Assembly (NCBI RefSeq): GCF_009789195.1
Contig: NZ_WSTC01000004.1
Span: forward strand, 1-64,000
Reading direction: 5' to 3'
DNA: 64,000 nt
Source of the DNA: Paenibacillus sp. MMS18-CY102
GTDB taxonomy: Bacteria; Bacillota; Bacilli; Paenibacillales; Paenibacillaceae
Part shown: piece after piece, positions 16,648 through 26,100 of the stretch
Numbering within the stretch: the first letter of the stretch is position 1
How the letters are laid out: every line of letters starts with the position of its first letter
The notes under the pieces: generated by a model
Database searches by the model: none
What the model was told of the DNA's origin: nothing
Seen by the model: the letters and a program-made list of their open reading frames with translations, nothing else
Translations under genes and position numbers: made by a program

Positions 16648-17163
16648 TTACTTTAACTCATAATTGCCGCGAACCATGACCGTAAGCCCGTTCTTCTGGG
16701 CAGGATCCGGCATTACGCCTCTTCCACCGCGTGGGAATAGGATAAGGTGATTGTTCGGAACAGCTTTGCCATTCGTAATATCTTTCCCATCTGTCAGGTC
16801 CGAAATGCCATTTGCATCTCCGCTATACGCAACAGCTTTGCCTGCCCTTACGACGAACTCCGCTCCGTCAGCTGCAAGCAGCGTTTTGCCTGCAGGAACA
16901 GCAACGACAACGACCTGGTTGCTGGTCTTGCTAAGCTCCTCCTTCAAGCCACTCAACATCTGCTGTACATCCTCTGCGCTTACACCGCTCTGATTGCCTA
17001 ACATTTGGTCGACATAGCTCTTCGTAACGACTGGATCATCAACAGAGCCTGGCGTAACTGTATCGCCGTCCCCTTGCGCTGTGCTGGCCCATTGCGTACC
17101 TAGTAATGCTCCGCCACCAAGCAGCAGAACTGCCAATGTGAGCTTTTGCCAAGTAGATTTCAT
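16648..17163 (-). CDS. Exported protein of unknown function
   Basis: A 171-residue protein with a signal or membrane anchor (about residues 1-30: basic start, then LTLAVLLLGGGALLG). A short helical segment with coiled-coil character (about 45-82) is followed by a compact Gly-rich domain with AVPAGKTLLAADGAEFVVRA and NHLILFPRGGRGV. The last part, from about residue 90, reads like a small beta barrel. No catalytic motif or named family is recognised. A TATAAT-like sequence lies just before the start. The gene is flanked by the possible terminator at 16595 and by the large exported protein gene at 17251. Confidence 0.8.
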   Translation of the reverse strand: MKSTWQKLTLAVLLLGGGALLGTQWASTAQGDGDTVTPGSVDDPVVTKSYVDQMLGNQSGVSAEDVQQMLSGLKEELSKTSNQVVVVAVPAGKTLLAADGAEFVVRAGKAVAYSGDANGISDLTDGKDITNGKAVPNNHLILFPRGGRGVMPDPAQKNGLTVMVRGNYELK

Positions 17164-17250
17164 GAATTATACCTCACTCTCGTATTCTTCTTCTCTAAGG
17201 ATACTAGAATACGACAAGCTAAACCACTATTGGTTGGTCTGAGTTAATGA

Positions 17251-19761
17251 TTACCCTGCTACAAACCAAGTAAGCTTCTTCGAACCAATCAAAATTTTAG
17301 CGTTTTGGAACACATCATACACATTCAGGGTATAGGTGTCGTGATCGTCAAGTTGATTCTGCACCTGTGTATCTTTGAATATAACGGATAACGGAATCTC
17401 TGTACCTTCTTTAAGCAATTCATCTTGTGACCCTTCCACAGATGTAAGGTTAAACGTCTTTGTATAAACTGCCTTCCTGCGGTCGTTATTGACGAATTCA
17501 AACATAACTTTATGCTCGCCCGCCACAATGTCATATTTCGTATCCTTAACAAGGGAATAATTCATTCTTAATTGAATACCATCGACGTTATAATCACCAC
17601 TAACTAGCATATCTGCCCGTACCTTCTGTAGAGACAAGTCATAGGATGCAAATGACAAGTGCTGGAGCGTAGTATTCGTTACTGCCTCCTCTTTACCGAG
17701 CTGATAGTTCACTGGCTTAATAATGACACTTTGAGTAGTAGTTGTTGATCCTTGCACTGGAGCGGTTTCGATACTTTGTCCAATGAACAACCCATATGAA
17801 GTTTGATCGAAGCCACTCGGCAGTGTTGCCCATGCGGACATCAGCACTTTACCGTTAGGCATGACCTTTTCTTTCATCGTAGCAAATGTCACCGGGACAA
17901 TTTGGCCATTCTTATCCTTCAAGTAAGCGCCGAGCTTCGCTAGATTTGCTAGCCTGCTCTCTTTGTTTTGAATAACAAACTCGGAATAAAACACATTGGA
18001 TGTCTCACCTTTAAATATTGCATTTCGAGACAATTGGATCGTTGCATGCTTTCCGGTGCTTGTGATCGAATATGCCATATTCTTCTGATATACGGGTATC
18101 GTATTTACAGCTTGCCCAGAGAACTGGTAAAGCTTCTTCGCTGGCTTATCTTTCACAGGTTCCGTCGCGACAAAAGCAATTTTCCCAATAGTTGTCGTGT
18201 AAGGAATGCTCGTGTAAACGATATAATTATACGTTTCTCCTGGACCAATAGTAATCGTGTCATCCAACGCGACTAGTTTCGACTCATTCTCAATTTGAAC
18301 ACCGTTAACGAGGAAATAACCGCTAATGGTCGGCACTTTTTTCGAAACTTTGCTTGTGTTTGTTATGGCAATATCGGCAACCAGCATATCGTTATCTTCC
18401 ATAGGCGTACGTTGAATGCCATTCAGCTTAACGGAATAAGTGCTGGCATATGTAAATGTGCTGCTGATTGTCCCTTCCTTCACAACTTCAGAAGAAGTGG
18501 TCTTATAAGTGCCCACAACATAACCCATATCTTTGTCCGTTGCTGCTGTACGAACAACAAGCTCACAATCTTCAACCTTCACATTCCCTGGAATATCCCC
18601 TGTAAGCGTGAGTGCCTTCTTGATGCCCGGAATAAGCTTGCTTTCATCTTTCGTATAAGTCAATGGATAATTCACATTCGATTTCGTTTTTAAGTAGAAT
18701 TCCAAATCTGGCGTTTTCAACGCTTCAGAACCTTTATTAATCAATTGGAATTCGAGCGAAACACTTTTATCTGTCGTCGATTCCGATTCTTGATCCACAA
18801 TCGTAGTCGGTGCCACAGACGTTGTTACAGGCTGTCCACTAAAGTAAACGGTTCGGCTTCCGCCTACAGCAGTAACTGGAGCGGATGTAAGCGCTGGGAG
18901 CGTGAATTCCCCGACAGGCAGCACCAATTTGGAAGCGTCATCGTTTAAAGCCACCACAAGCGCAAGCGGTTTGCTTGCTACCTGAATTGGAAGCTTAACA
19001 TTCAATGTCGCGATTTTCCGTTCTTTTGGTTGGATCGAAGCTTGCTCTAGATCAGCAGCACTTACTTTGTAAACAGAATTACTGTCTGTTTGGATATAGA
19101 AACGCATATTAGCAAGATCTGTCGCGTTAAGTCCAGCATTTTCAATTAAAAAATTCAGCGTAATATATGCATTCGTTTGGTCTTTCGTTATGAAAGCCTG
19201 TTTAATTGCTGATCGAATTTTTGAACTGCCGTAAATCATCGTTTTGTCTTTAAATGCTGCGATTTTATTGCTTTCTTTACTGGAAGCCTTAATTACGCCA
19301 AGCTGGCGTTCATAGTTGGCGACTGAAAAATCCCACTTAATGATTTCGAATTGAAGATCAGATAACTTCGTACTTGAATCAACTACAGCGTAATAAGTTA
19401 AGTATTTACTTGATTTGGCAGGAATTGATGTTATGTCTTTCTGGGAATCAATAACTGCTGCCTTAAACGATTTGCCGTTTTTCGTTTTGACACGCAGCCA
19501 GTAGTCAATCAAATCAACAGAAGAATTCCCGTTATTATTAATATTCACCGTGAAGGTCAGTACTCGTCCCTTCTCTTGCATCAAAAATTGCGCATCACGA
19601 ATGGAAAGGGTAGCGTTAGCTTTTAAGCCGACATATTGAGAACTAAGTGTTTTTTCAATCGTAGCTGCTTCAACCAACTGGGGCTTAGTCAAAGGTGCGG
19701 CATTCAGTACAAGGCTGCTAGCCGTAATGGTTATAACCCCGTATTTAATCCACTTCTTCAC
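17251..19761 (-). CDS. Large exported protein of unknown function
   Basis: The GTG at 19759-19761 (VKKWIKYG) is preferred: GGAGG lies 7 nt before it, but only 1 nt before the ATG at 19767. This gives 836 residues. A signal peptide covers about residues 1-32, ending VEA-A. The body consists of repeated beta-sandwich-like modules with statements such as LTFTVNINNNGNSSVDL and LNFLIENAGLNATDL, resembling domains that dock at surfaces. No SLH, LPXTG, stalk or catalytic motif was seen. Position between S-layer and other surface genes suggests a wall or cell-surface role. Confidence 0.8.
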   Translation of the reverse strand: MKKWIKYGVITITASSLVLNAAPLTKPQLVEAATIEKTLSSQYVGLKANATLSIRDAQFLMQEKGRVLTFTVNINNNGNSSVDLIDYWLRVKTKNGKSFKAAVIDSQKDITSIPAKSSKYLTYYAVVDSSTKLSDLQFEIIKWDFSVANYERQLGVIKASSKESNKIAAFKDKTMIYGSSKIRSAIKQAFITKDQTNAYITLNFLIENAGLNATDLANMRFYIQTDSNSVYKVSAADLEQASIQPKERKIATLNVKLPIQVASKPLALVVALNDDASKLVLPVGEFTLPALTSAPVTAVGGSRTVYFSGQPVTTSVAPTTIVDQESESTTDKSVSLEFQLINKGSEALKTPDLEFYLKTKSNVNYPLTYTKDESKLIPGIKKALTLTGDIPGNVKVEDCELVVRTAATDKDMGYVVGTYKTTSSEVVKEGTISSTFTYASTYSVKLNGIQRTPMEDNDMLVADIAITNTSKVSKKVPTISGYFLVNGVQIENESKLVALDDTITIGPGETYNYIVYTSIPYTTTIGKIAFVATEPVKDKPAKKLYQFSGQAVNTIPVYQKNMAYSITSTGKHATIQLSRNAIFKGETSNVFYSEFVIQNKESRLANLAKLGAYLKDKNGQIVPVTFATMKEKVMPNGKVLMSAWATLPSGFDQTSYGLFIGQSIETAPVQGSTTTTQSVIIKPVNYQLGKEEAVTNTTLQHLSFASYDLSLQKVRADMLVSGDYNVDGIQLRMNYSLVKDTKYDIVAGEHKVMFEFVNNDRRKAVYTKTFNLTSVEGSQDELLKEGTEIPLSVIFKDTQVQNQLDDHDTYTLNVYDVFQNAKILIGSKKLTWFVAG

Positions 19762-19900
19762 ATTCATTCCTCCTGGTTTCTTGTTACTCATTTGACGGTT
19801 GAAGTACGTACTTTGTTTCATTCTTCATGAATAAATTATCGTAATATGTCCATCCTAACATTAATAGATGAACAATAAATGAACAAAAAGACGCAAAAAA

Positions 19901-19922
19901 GGCAGAAGCCTAAGCTTCTGCC
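19901..19922 (-). terminator. S-layer gene terminator
   Basis: GGCAGAAGC (19901-19909) pairs with GCTTCTGCC (19914-19922) around a 4-nt loop; six T residues follow on the minus strand. It lies 19 nt past the stop of the 19942 gene. Confidence 0.9.
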
Positions 19923-19941
19923 CTTCTTGATTCGGTAAAGA

Positions 19942-22515
19942 CTAGTTTACGAGAACTGTAGCCGTAGCCGATTTACCGTTCGATGTTTGGTAAGATACGA
20001 TTGCTACGCCTTTCTTAGCGCCAGTAACTGTCAGAGTACCGTTAGTCGTTACTGCTGCGTCAGTGGAAGATACGAAACCATTTTTAGCAAGTTCTACGCC
20101 GTATTGGTCTTTAACTTCTACATCAAGCGTTACAGTATTGCCTTGTTGTACTTTGTACTCAGCGTCTTTGAATTTAACAGACGTTGCAACTGGAGCTGCA
20201 TCGGATGCCGTTACTTTAACTTCAGCAACTTTACCGCTTGCCAGGGAAGCAGAGATCGTAGCTTCACCAGCTTTAAGAGCGAAGATTTTGTTGCCAACGC
20301 GAGTAACTACAGTCTCATCAGAGCTCGATACAAACTTAGGAGCGGAGTTAACCAGTGCAACAGCAGTGCCGTCGCTCAGTTTACCGTTCAGTTTGATTTC
20401 AACTGCATATTTGCTTGCATCAGTGTTATCTTTGTTGCCATAAACTGTGCCAACCGATTGGATTTCGTAGGATTTGATATCTTCCGTTTTCACAACCGTT
20501 ACGTCAACCGTCTTTTCCAGACCTTTGTATGTGATTTTAAGTTTAGCGGAACCAGCTGCTTTAGCATCCAGAACTCCACCAACATAATCAATTACAGCTT
20601 TATCGCTGGACTCAATTGTGTAAGTTGCGTCAGCAACTGTTTCAACACGACCGTAGTTGTCTACGAGCTCGATGTTTTTGTTAGCTACTGCAACATTAGC
20701 ATCTACTTCGAATGCTGTTGGGATGTCTTTGAAGCCTTGGATCGATTTGAACGTTTTTGGTGCAGTAACGTTCACGGAAATCGACGAGTTGCTTACATTT
20801 ACACCATTAACAACGATCGATTGAATAACTACAGTGCCTTCGTTAGCGAATTTAACAACGAGTTCACCTTTTGCATTGATGTAAGGCGTTCCAACGAAAT
20901 CAGCAGTTGCGGACACTTGAACTTTGCTGTTTTTATCTACATCACCAGGAGCAGCAATCTCAACGTCTTTACCAGCAACTACAGCTCCATACGAATCAGT
21001 AGCTGTGAAAGGAATTACGATGTCTTCGTTAGCAACCGTCAAAGAAATCGGGCTCAGCAGCTTGAATTCTTTCAACGATTTTTTAGCTTCGATTTTGAAA
21101 GTAGTCGTTGCAAATGCACCCGTAGCTGGGTTGCTTGCAGTGATAACTACGTTACCTGCTTTAGCAGCTTTGAACGTAACTACGCCTTTATCGTCGACTT
21201 TGATCGCAGAAATTGCGCCTTCACCGAAAACAGTGAATCTGATACCGCTCAAAGTGAACAGACCATTAGCAGGCTCTGTCGAATAAGCAGCAAGTGTTAC
21301 CGATTTGCCGAATTGGTCAGCCAATTTGATTGGCAATACAAGACCAGTTTCGTCAACCGTGATGCGAGTTGCATCTTTCAAAGGAGCAACTGTGCCAAGC
21401 TCGATTTTCGTAGCGGAACTTGCAGCCGTTACTTTGAACGATTTCGAGTCGTACAGACCATCGTTCGTAGTAGCCGTAACGATGATTACATCATCAACTT
21501 TCGATGCTGCATCGTTCGAAAGATCGTATTTGCCATCGGATTTCGCCGTCAGCGTTTTGCCTTGCGTTGCATTGTGTACGCTTGTGTAAACCGCTTGGCC
21601 TACGGATGTTTCTTCGTTAAATTGGTTAAGCTTTTTAACGCCAACATCTTGACCGTCAGCTTTTTGCAGCGAGTCAGCTGTAACGCTTACTTTAACTGCT
21701 TTTTCAGCTTCAACTTTTACAGTTACAGCTGCAAGATCGCCCGCTTTAACTACAACATCGCCTGGAGGCAAGTAGCTAGCTTCGAGAACAACCGATTTCA
21801 GGTCGTCAGCGAAAGTTTTCTTAACTGTTACTGCGTTAGTGAGGTATTTAACATCGATAGCGATGTCTTTCGTTACTGGTTTGTTGAACTCGAGCGTAAT
21901 TTTCTTAGCGCCCGTTTGTGCTGCTTTGCTTACTGCGAGTTCCGTTGGGTTCTTCGATTGAACATACTCGTACGAAGCTTCAACCAACAGAGCACGTTTT
22001 GCTGCTACTTTGTAGTTAGCAACAGAGTCGATCAGTTTAGCGTCGAGTGCTGCTTGAACATAGCCAGCTGCCCATGCGCTAGTACCTTCAACTTTTGCAC
22101 CTTCAACTGGCTCAAGACCCAGTGTCAGTACAAGCGTTTTAGCCAATGCTTCGATCGTTACGTTGCCGTTAGGATCGAATTTGTTGTTGCCAACGCCGTT
22201 CATCAATTTCGCTTCAGTTACTGCACCGATGAAGCCTTTAGCCCAGTGGTTAGCTGTAACGTCAGTGTAAGTAGAAGCTGCAGCATTCTCTTCGAGCTCG
22301 TTGAGCAGGCCGAGAACTTTTGCGAATTGTGCACGAGTCATGTTGTTGTTGAGACCCGCGTCACCATTTGGTGGATAACCACTGAAGATGTTAAGTTGTT
22401 TCAGAGCATCGAATTTCTCTTGTGTCGTAAGTTCTTTATCAGCTGCGGATGCTACAGAAGCGAACATGGAGACAACCATAGTAACCGCCACGAGCAAAGA
22501 CAAACTTTTTTTCAT
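19942..22515 (-). CDS. S-layer protein with N-terminal SLH region and Ig-like repeats
   Basis: ATG 22513-22515 is the real start: a strong site, GAGGAGGAGAAAAAAAGGTT, precedes it and a classical signal peptide (MKKSLSLLVAVTMVVSMFAS, cleaved near ASAA) follows; the longer frame to 22680 lies in the leader. The protein has 857 residues. Residues of about 27-190 form three degenerate SLH modules, including YTDVTANHWAKGFIGAVTEA. The remaining 650 residues are Big_2-like Ig repeats rich in Lys, Val and Ala. Composition, SLH anchoring and a strong, long-leader promoter fit a major paracrystalline surface protein. SLH modules dock on CsaB-pyruvylated polymer, and csaB lies about 7 kb away. Confidence 0.9.
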   Translation of the reverse strand: MKKSLSLLVAVTMVVSMFASVASAADKELTTQEKFDALKQLNIFSGYPPNGDAGLNNNMTRAQFAKVLGLLNELEENAAASTYTDVTANHWAKGFIGAVTEAKLMNGVGNNKFDPNGNVTIEALAKTLVLTLGLEPVEGAKVEGTSAWAAGYVQAALDAKLIDSVANYKVAAKRALLVEASYEYVQSKNPTELAVSKAAQTGAKKITLEFNKPVTKDIAIDVKYLTNAVTVKKTFADDLKSVVLEASYLPPGDVVVKAGDLAAVTVKVEAEKAVKVSVTADSLQKADGQDVGVKKLNQFNEETSVGQAVYTSVHNATQGKTLTAKSDGKYDLSNDAASKVDDVIIVTATTNDGLYDSKSFKVTAASSATKIELGTVAPLKDATRITVDETGLVLPIKLADQFGKSVTLAAYSTEPANGLFTLSGIRFTVFGEGAISAIKVDDKGVVTFKAAKAGNVVITASNPATGAFATTTFKIEAKKSLKEFKLLSPISLTVANEDIVIPFTATDSYGAVVAGKDVEIAAPGDVDKNSKVQVSATADFVGTPYINAKGELVVKFANEGTVVIQSIVVNGVNVSNSSISVNVTAPKTFKSIQGFKDIPTAFEVDANVAVANKNIELVDNYGRVETVADATYTIESSDKAVIDYVGGVLDAKAAGSAKLKITYKGLEKTVDVTVVKTEDIKSYEIQSVGTVYGNKDNTDASKYAVEIKLNGKLSDGTAVALVNSAPKFVSSSDETVVTRVGNKIFALKAGEATISASLASGKVAEVKVTASDAAPVATSVKFKDAEYKVQQGNTVTLDVEVKDQYGVELAKNGFVSSTDAAVTTNGTLTVTGAKKGVAIVSYQTSNGKSATATVLVN

Positions 22516-22740
22516 AACCTTTTTTTCTCCTCCTCTAAATTGCTTCGGTTGTTGAGAGTTTAGTTCAGATAGTGAATAGCTCGTTTCCCTCATTTGCCGA
22601 TTCACCCCCTTCCCAGAGTTGAGCAGTAATTTGTTATAAATGATGTCTGCAATCATGTTAAACCCTTTATGTAAAAACATGTCGCAGAAACTCGTAAACG
22701 ATAGAAGAAAAATCTGGTAGATAAGCTAGACCACTTTAAC

Positions 22741-22769
22741 ATTATACAGTAGTCTACCTGTACCGTAAA
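22741..22769 (-). promoter_or_regulatory. Sigma-A-type promoter of the S-layer gene
   Basis: On the minus strand TTTACG (22764-22769) lies 17 nt from a perfect TATAAT (22741-22746). The predicted start point is near 22733. Confidence 0.7.
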
Positions 22770-22778
22770 GAGGGCGGT

Positions 22779-22805
22779 GAGAATATGTTCCATTAGAATA
22801 TTCTC
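22779..22805. repeat. Perfect inverted repeat upstream of the S-layer promoter
   Basis: GAGAATAT (22779-22786) and ATATTCTC (22798-22805), separated by 11 nt. The repeat sits 9 bp upstream of the -35 element, where an activator or repressor could bind. Confidence 0.7.
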
Positions 22806-23061
22806 AATAAATCCGCTTCCCGCTTGTGTTTACTAATTAATTAGACGCACGTCGCTAGGAAAAGTTGCGCTCACTTCAAAACTTTTTTGTGCTTTTTCTC
22901 TTCCAGCCGCTTCTCTTGATCAGCAGCTCCGGAAGATGTCTCTAGTATAGCCCGCGAAACCACGCTGCGTCGATGCAAAACATTTTCCAGATACCGTCGT
23001 AAATATCCTAGATTTTGTCGAATTTAGTAGACATACACTCCATCGCAGTTTAATAAGCAAA

Positions 23062-23090
23062 CTGGCCTATGGAATCACTCCACAGGCCAG
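23062..23090 (-). terminator. Terminator of the 23127 SLH gene
   Basis: CTGGCCTaTGGA (23062-23073) pairs with TCCAcAGGCCAG (23079-23090) with one mismatch; GTTTGCTTATT follows on the minus strand. Confidence 0.75.
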
Positions 23091-23126
23091 CTTTGTTATA
23101 AGCTTTCTGCTAAAGAATCCTCGTGA

Positions 23127-26100
23127 TTAACCGTTGATCTTAGGAAGGCGTTTGAGATCCGCCAGCATCTTGCCAACTATAATGGAAGCATCCGAGCGAA
23201 GCAGGTTCGACTTCGGTTCGAATACATATCCCGACTTTTTGTTATTCGGGTCAATCAAAGAGCCTTGGATGTAACCCTTCTTCGCGATCGCGATAACAGA
23301 AGCGCGTGCGTAGAACGTTACATTGCCATAGTCTTTGAATGTCTTTTGAAGCGTTGCGTTAATTTTGTTCGTATCCGTTTCTAGCTTCAGTTCCCGAGCA
23401 CGGGCCAGGATAACAGCTGCTTCCTCACGAGTGAGGTAGGAGTTTGGCTCAAACGTACGTGGCTGTGTGCCTCGAATGATGCCTTCGCGCGCTGCGGTTT
23501 CTACATATCGATAATCCCACAGTGCATCTGGATTAATAATAGCCGGCACGTCATCGAAGTGCGGCTTGCTAAGTTCATAGTTGAGCGGAATATCCAAAGC
23601 TTTGACTACCATACGAGCGAATTCGCCGCGAGTTACGTACAGGTCTGCACCGAACTCATCAAAGCCAGCTGCATTCATGACGCCTTTGGAGAAGATAGCC
23701 TCCAGGTAGTTACGTGCATAAGGATGTGCCGTCATATCCGTGAACGAGTAAACCATCTTGCCTACAACATAATAACCGAATTTACGGAATGGAACTGTGA
23801 TTGTATTCTTGCTGGTATCAACAACGCCGCCCATGTTTTCCCAGTACTTGTTATCAATATCATACCGGAAGACAGTTACGAGCGTTCCTACTTCATTAAC
23901 CATGCTCTTATCGAACGTCAGCGTCAATGTGCCTGGTTTAGATACGAGCAATTCACGATCGCCAGGACGCATGTCGTACGTCGGAATCGACGTTCCGCCT
24001 GGACCTGTAGCGCCTGGGAACTGATAAGGGTCAGCGCCCATTTTGAGCGGATCATATGCACCCGTTGTCAAATCATCTGCCATGCCTGCATCGATCCAAT
24101 AAGTCGAACTAGCTTTCGTGAAGCGTGTCGGGAATGACACCTTGAAGCGTGTACCGAACGATTGCAGAATTGAGTCAAAGTTAGATGGCAGCGTCTCGAA
24201 TTCGTGGCGGTCAACCACACCATCCTCCGAGTTCGCGATGCCAAACAACAAGGAGTGGCCCGTGAAAACTTGGTTCTTATACTGTGCTGGCACATTATAG
24301 TCTGTCCGGATCAGCGTCGTTCCTTTTTCAAACTTCAAGTTAATCGCACCATCAAACACTTTATGTGTGCTTGCCATCGGAGTCATGAAGCCTGCTCCTG
24401 GCACATTCGTTGGTGCATACGTAATATCAATTGCACCTGTCGTTTTGTCCGTGCCGCTTGAAATCTCGAACTTAATCGAGTTTTTGCCGGCTTTCAAGCC
24501 TTGTACATAGACACGGAATGCATGTTCATAATCCATTTTGCCGTCATTGTCGCTATCATACTTCAGTTTCTCGGCCGTTTGCTTGTTGATCGTTACCGTC
24601 TTCGCGCCAGGTGCACTAATAATAATCTCTACGAAGTTTTGGTTCACGATCTGCTTAGCAGGCAAGATCGGACGAATAATGGAGTAAGGAATTGCGGTCG
24701 GGTCTACTTCCAAACGGTAAGAAGCGCGCGGTCCTGCTTCACCGCTATTGTAAGCGTAGAAGTTGTAGACGCTAGGCGTGCCATCCGCGTTCAGCTCTTG
24801 ATTTTTCAAAATGAAGTAGAATGACTGTGAATCTGCATCGTAAAAGACAGACAAGTTATCATTAGGCCGGCCGGTACGTGCTACTGCCGTAAACACATCT
24901 TCACCATTAGTGCCTTTCGTTACTACAGTAAAGTCTGTATTCAAATCCCAGTAAACTGGGGACTTAAGTACAGGGCTATCGACTTTCAGAATATAGTCCT
25001 TCGCTTTATCAACTGTTACACCACTAGTCGTTGTAACCAACGTGCTAAGGCGTGAAGTTACTTCACCAATCGTCTTGCCAAGATCAATAAAATCGAATGT
25101 GCCGTAGATGTTCATTTTATCGCGTGTCGTGTTGTAGACGGAGCCATTCAACGTAAAGTCCGGATCATTCGGCAACGGCTTAGGCTGTTGGTTCCCGTAA
25201 GGGAATACGCCAAGCGAGTTAGGCACAGGAATGACTGGCAAGTTCGTTGGGATCAAATAAACGCTAATCGTTTTCTCATAAGAGTTTTTCGCTCCTTGGA
25301 ACACGATTCGGATTTTATTCTCACCTGGGAACATAGCACTCATAACTTCGGTAGTGCTGTTTGCGATAAACTTCGTCGCATCGCCGGAACCATTTTGCTT
25401 AAGCTTCACTTGCGTGTTGTTAACATACATAAACACGGTTTGCGCACCAGCTGAGGAATCATAACGAATATCCGCAGGGTTCGCAATATTCAGGAACTCA
25501 CCCTCTAAGCTTCCAAGTGCATTTTGAACAATGGTAGTCGCAGGGTTCGCATCCGTGGAATCATACTGGATTTCCATTTTATCGAACACTTTCTTGTAAG
25601 TCGCATACGGACCGAAGAGAAGCGTGAACTTCACATCTTTCGTTGCGACGCCAGAACTCAGGTCAAGCGAGATCGTCTGGGTGCCTTCAAAAGGCATATT
25701 CTTAAACTCAATGACGATGCGCTGGAACGTTTGAGGCACACCGTTAACGGTTCTCGTTACAAAGTTGTTCACTAGCGTTTTGGTCGTATAGTCAGTAGCA
25801 GTCAAGTTTACTGACTTACCTACGATGTCGGTCACTTTTGTCGGCGTCACTGCTTTCAAAGAATTGCCAACATTGCCAACCAGCACTTCAACCGCAAACG
25901 GCAGCTCATATAAGTTCTGGCCTTCCAATGCTTTGCCTGTCAACTGCTCATAAGGGCTGTTGATCTTGTAGCCAGGCAAGTAATTTACTTGATAGAAATA
26001 CGGGTTAGTGCCACTAGCAAGTGTAAAGAACAACGCATTCGTTCCTTCGTTCAACCCTTTTTCCTGGTTAAACGCCTTCAAGTCGAGCTGATAGGTTTTG

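Larger units (their letters stand above)
22516..23061 (-). promoter_or_regulatory. Long 5-prime region of the S-layer gene
   Basis: A 546-bp AT-rich interval with no gene. It holds the sigma-A-like promoter at 22741-22769, the inverted repeat at 22779-22805 and a leader of about 218 nt. The leader carries an extended polypurine ribosome site close to the start. Long stable leaders are typical of highly expressed S-layer messages. Nothing else clear was seen. Confidence 0.6.

Noticed and set aside
16386-16679. 97-codon plus-strand frame next to the SASP gene
   Set aside because: It begins inside the SASP gene on the other strand and has no ribosome site. Only the 14-codon frame within this interval has a good start.
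19987-22563. 858-codon open frame antisense to the S-layer gene
   Set aside because: It mirrors the S-layer coding frame, has a Cys/Phe/Arg-rich composition, and has no ribosome site or family motifs. It follows from biased codon use in the real gene.
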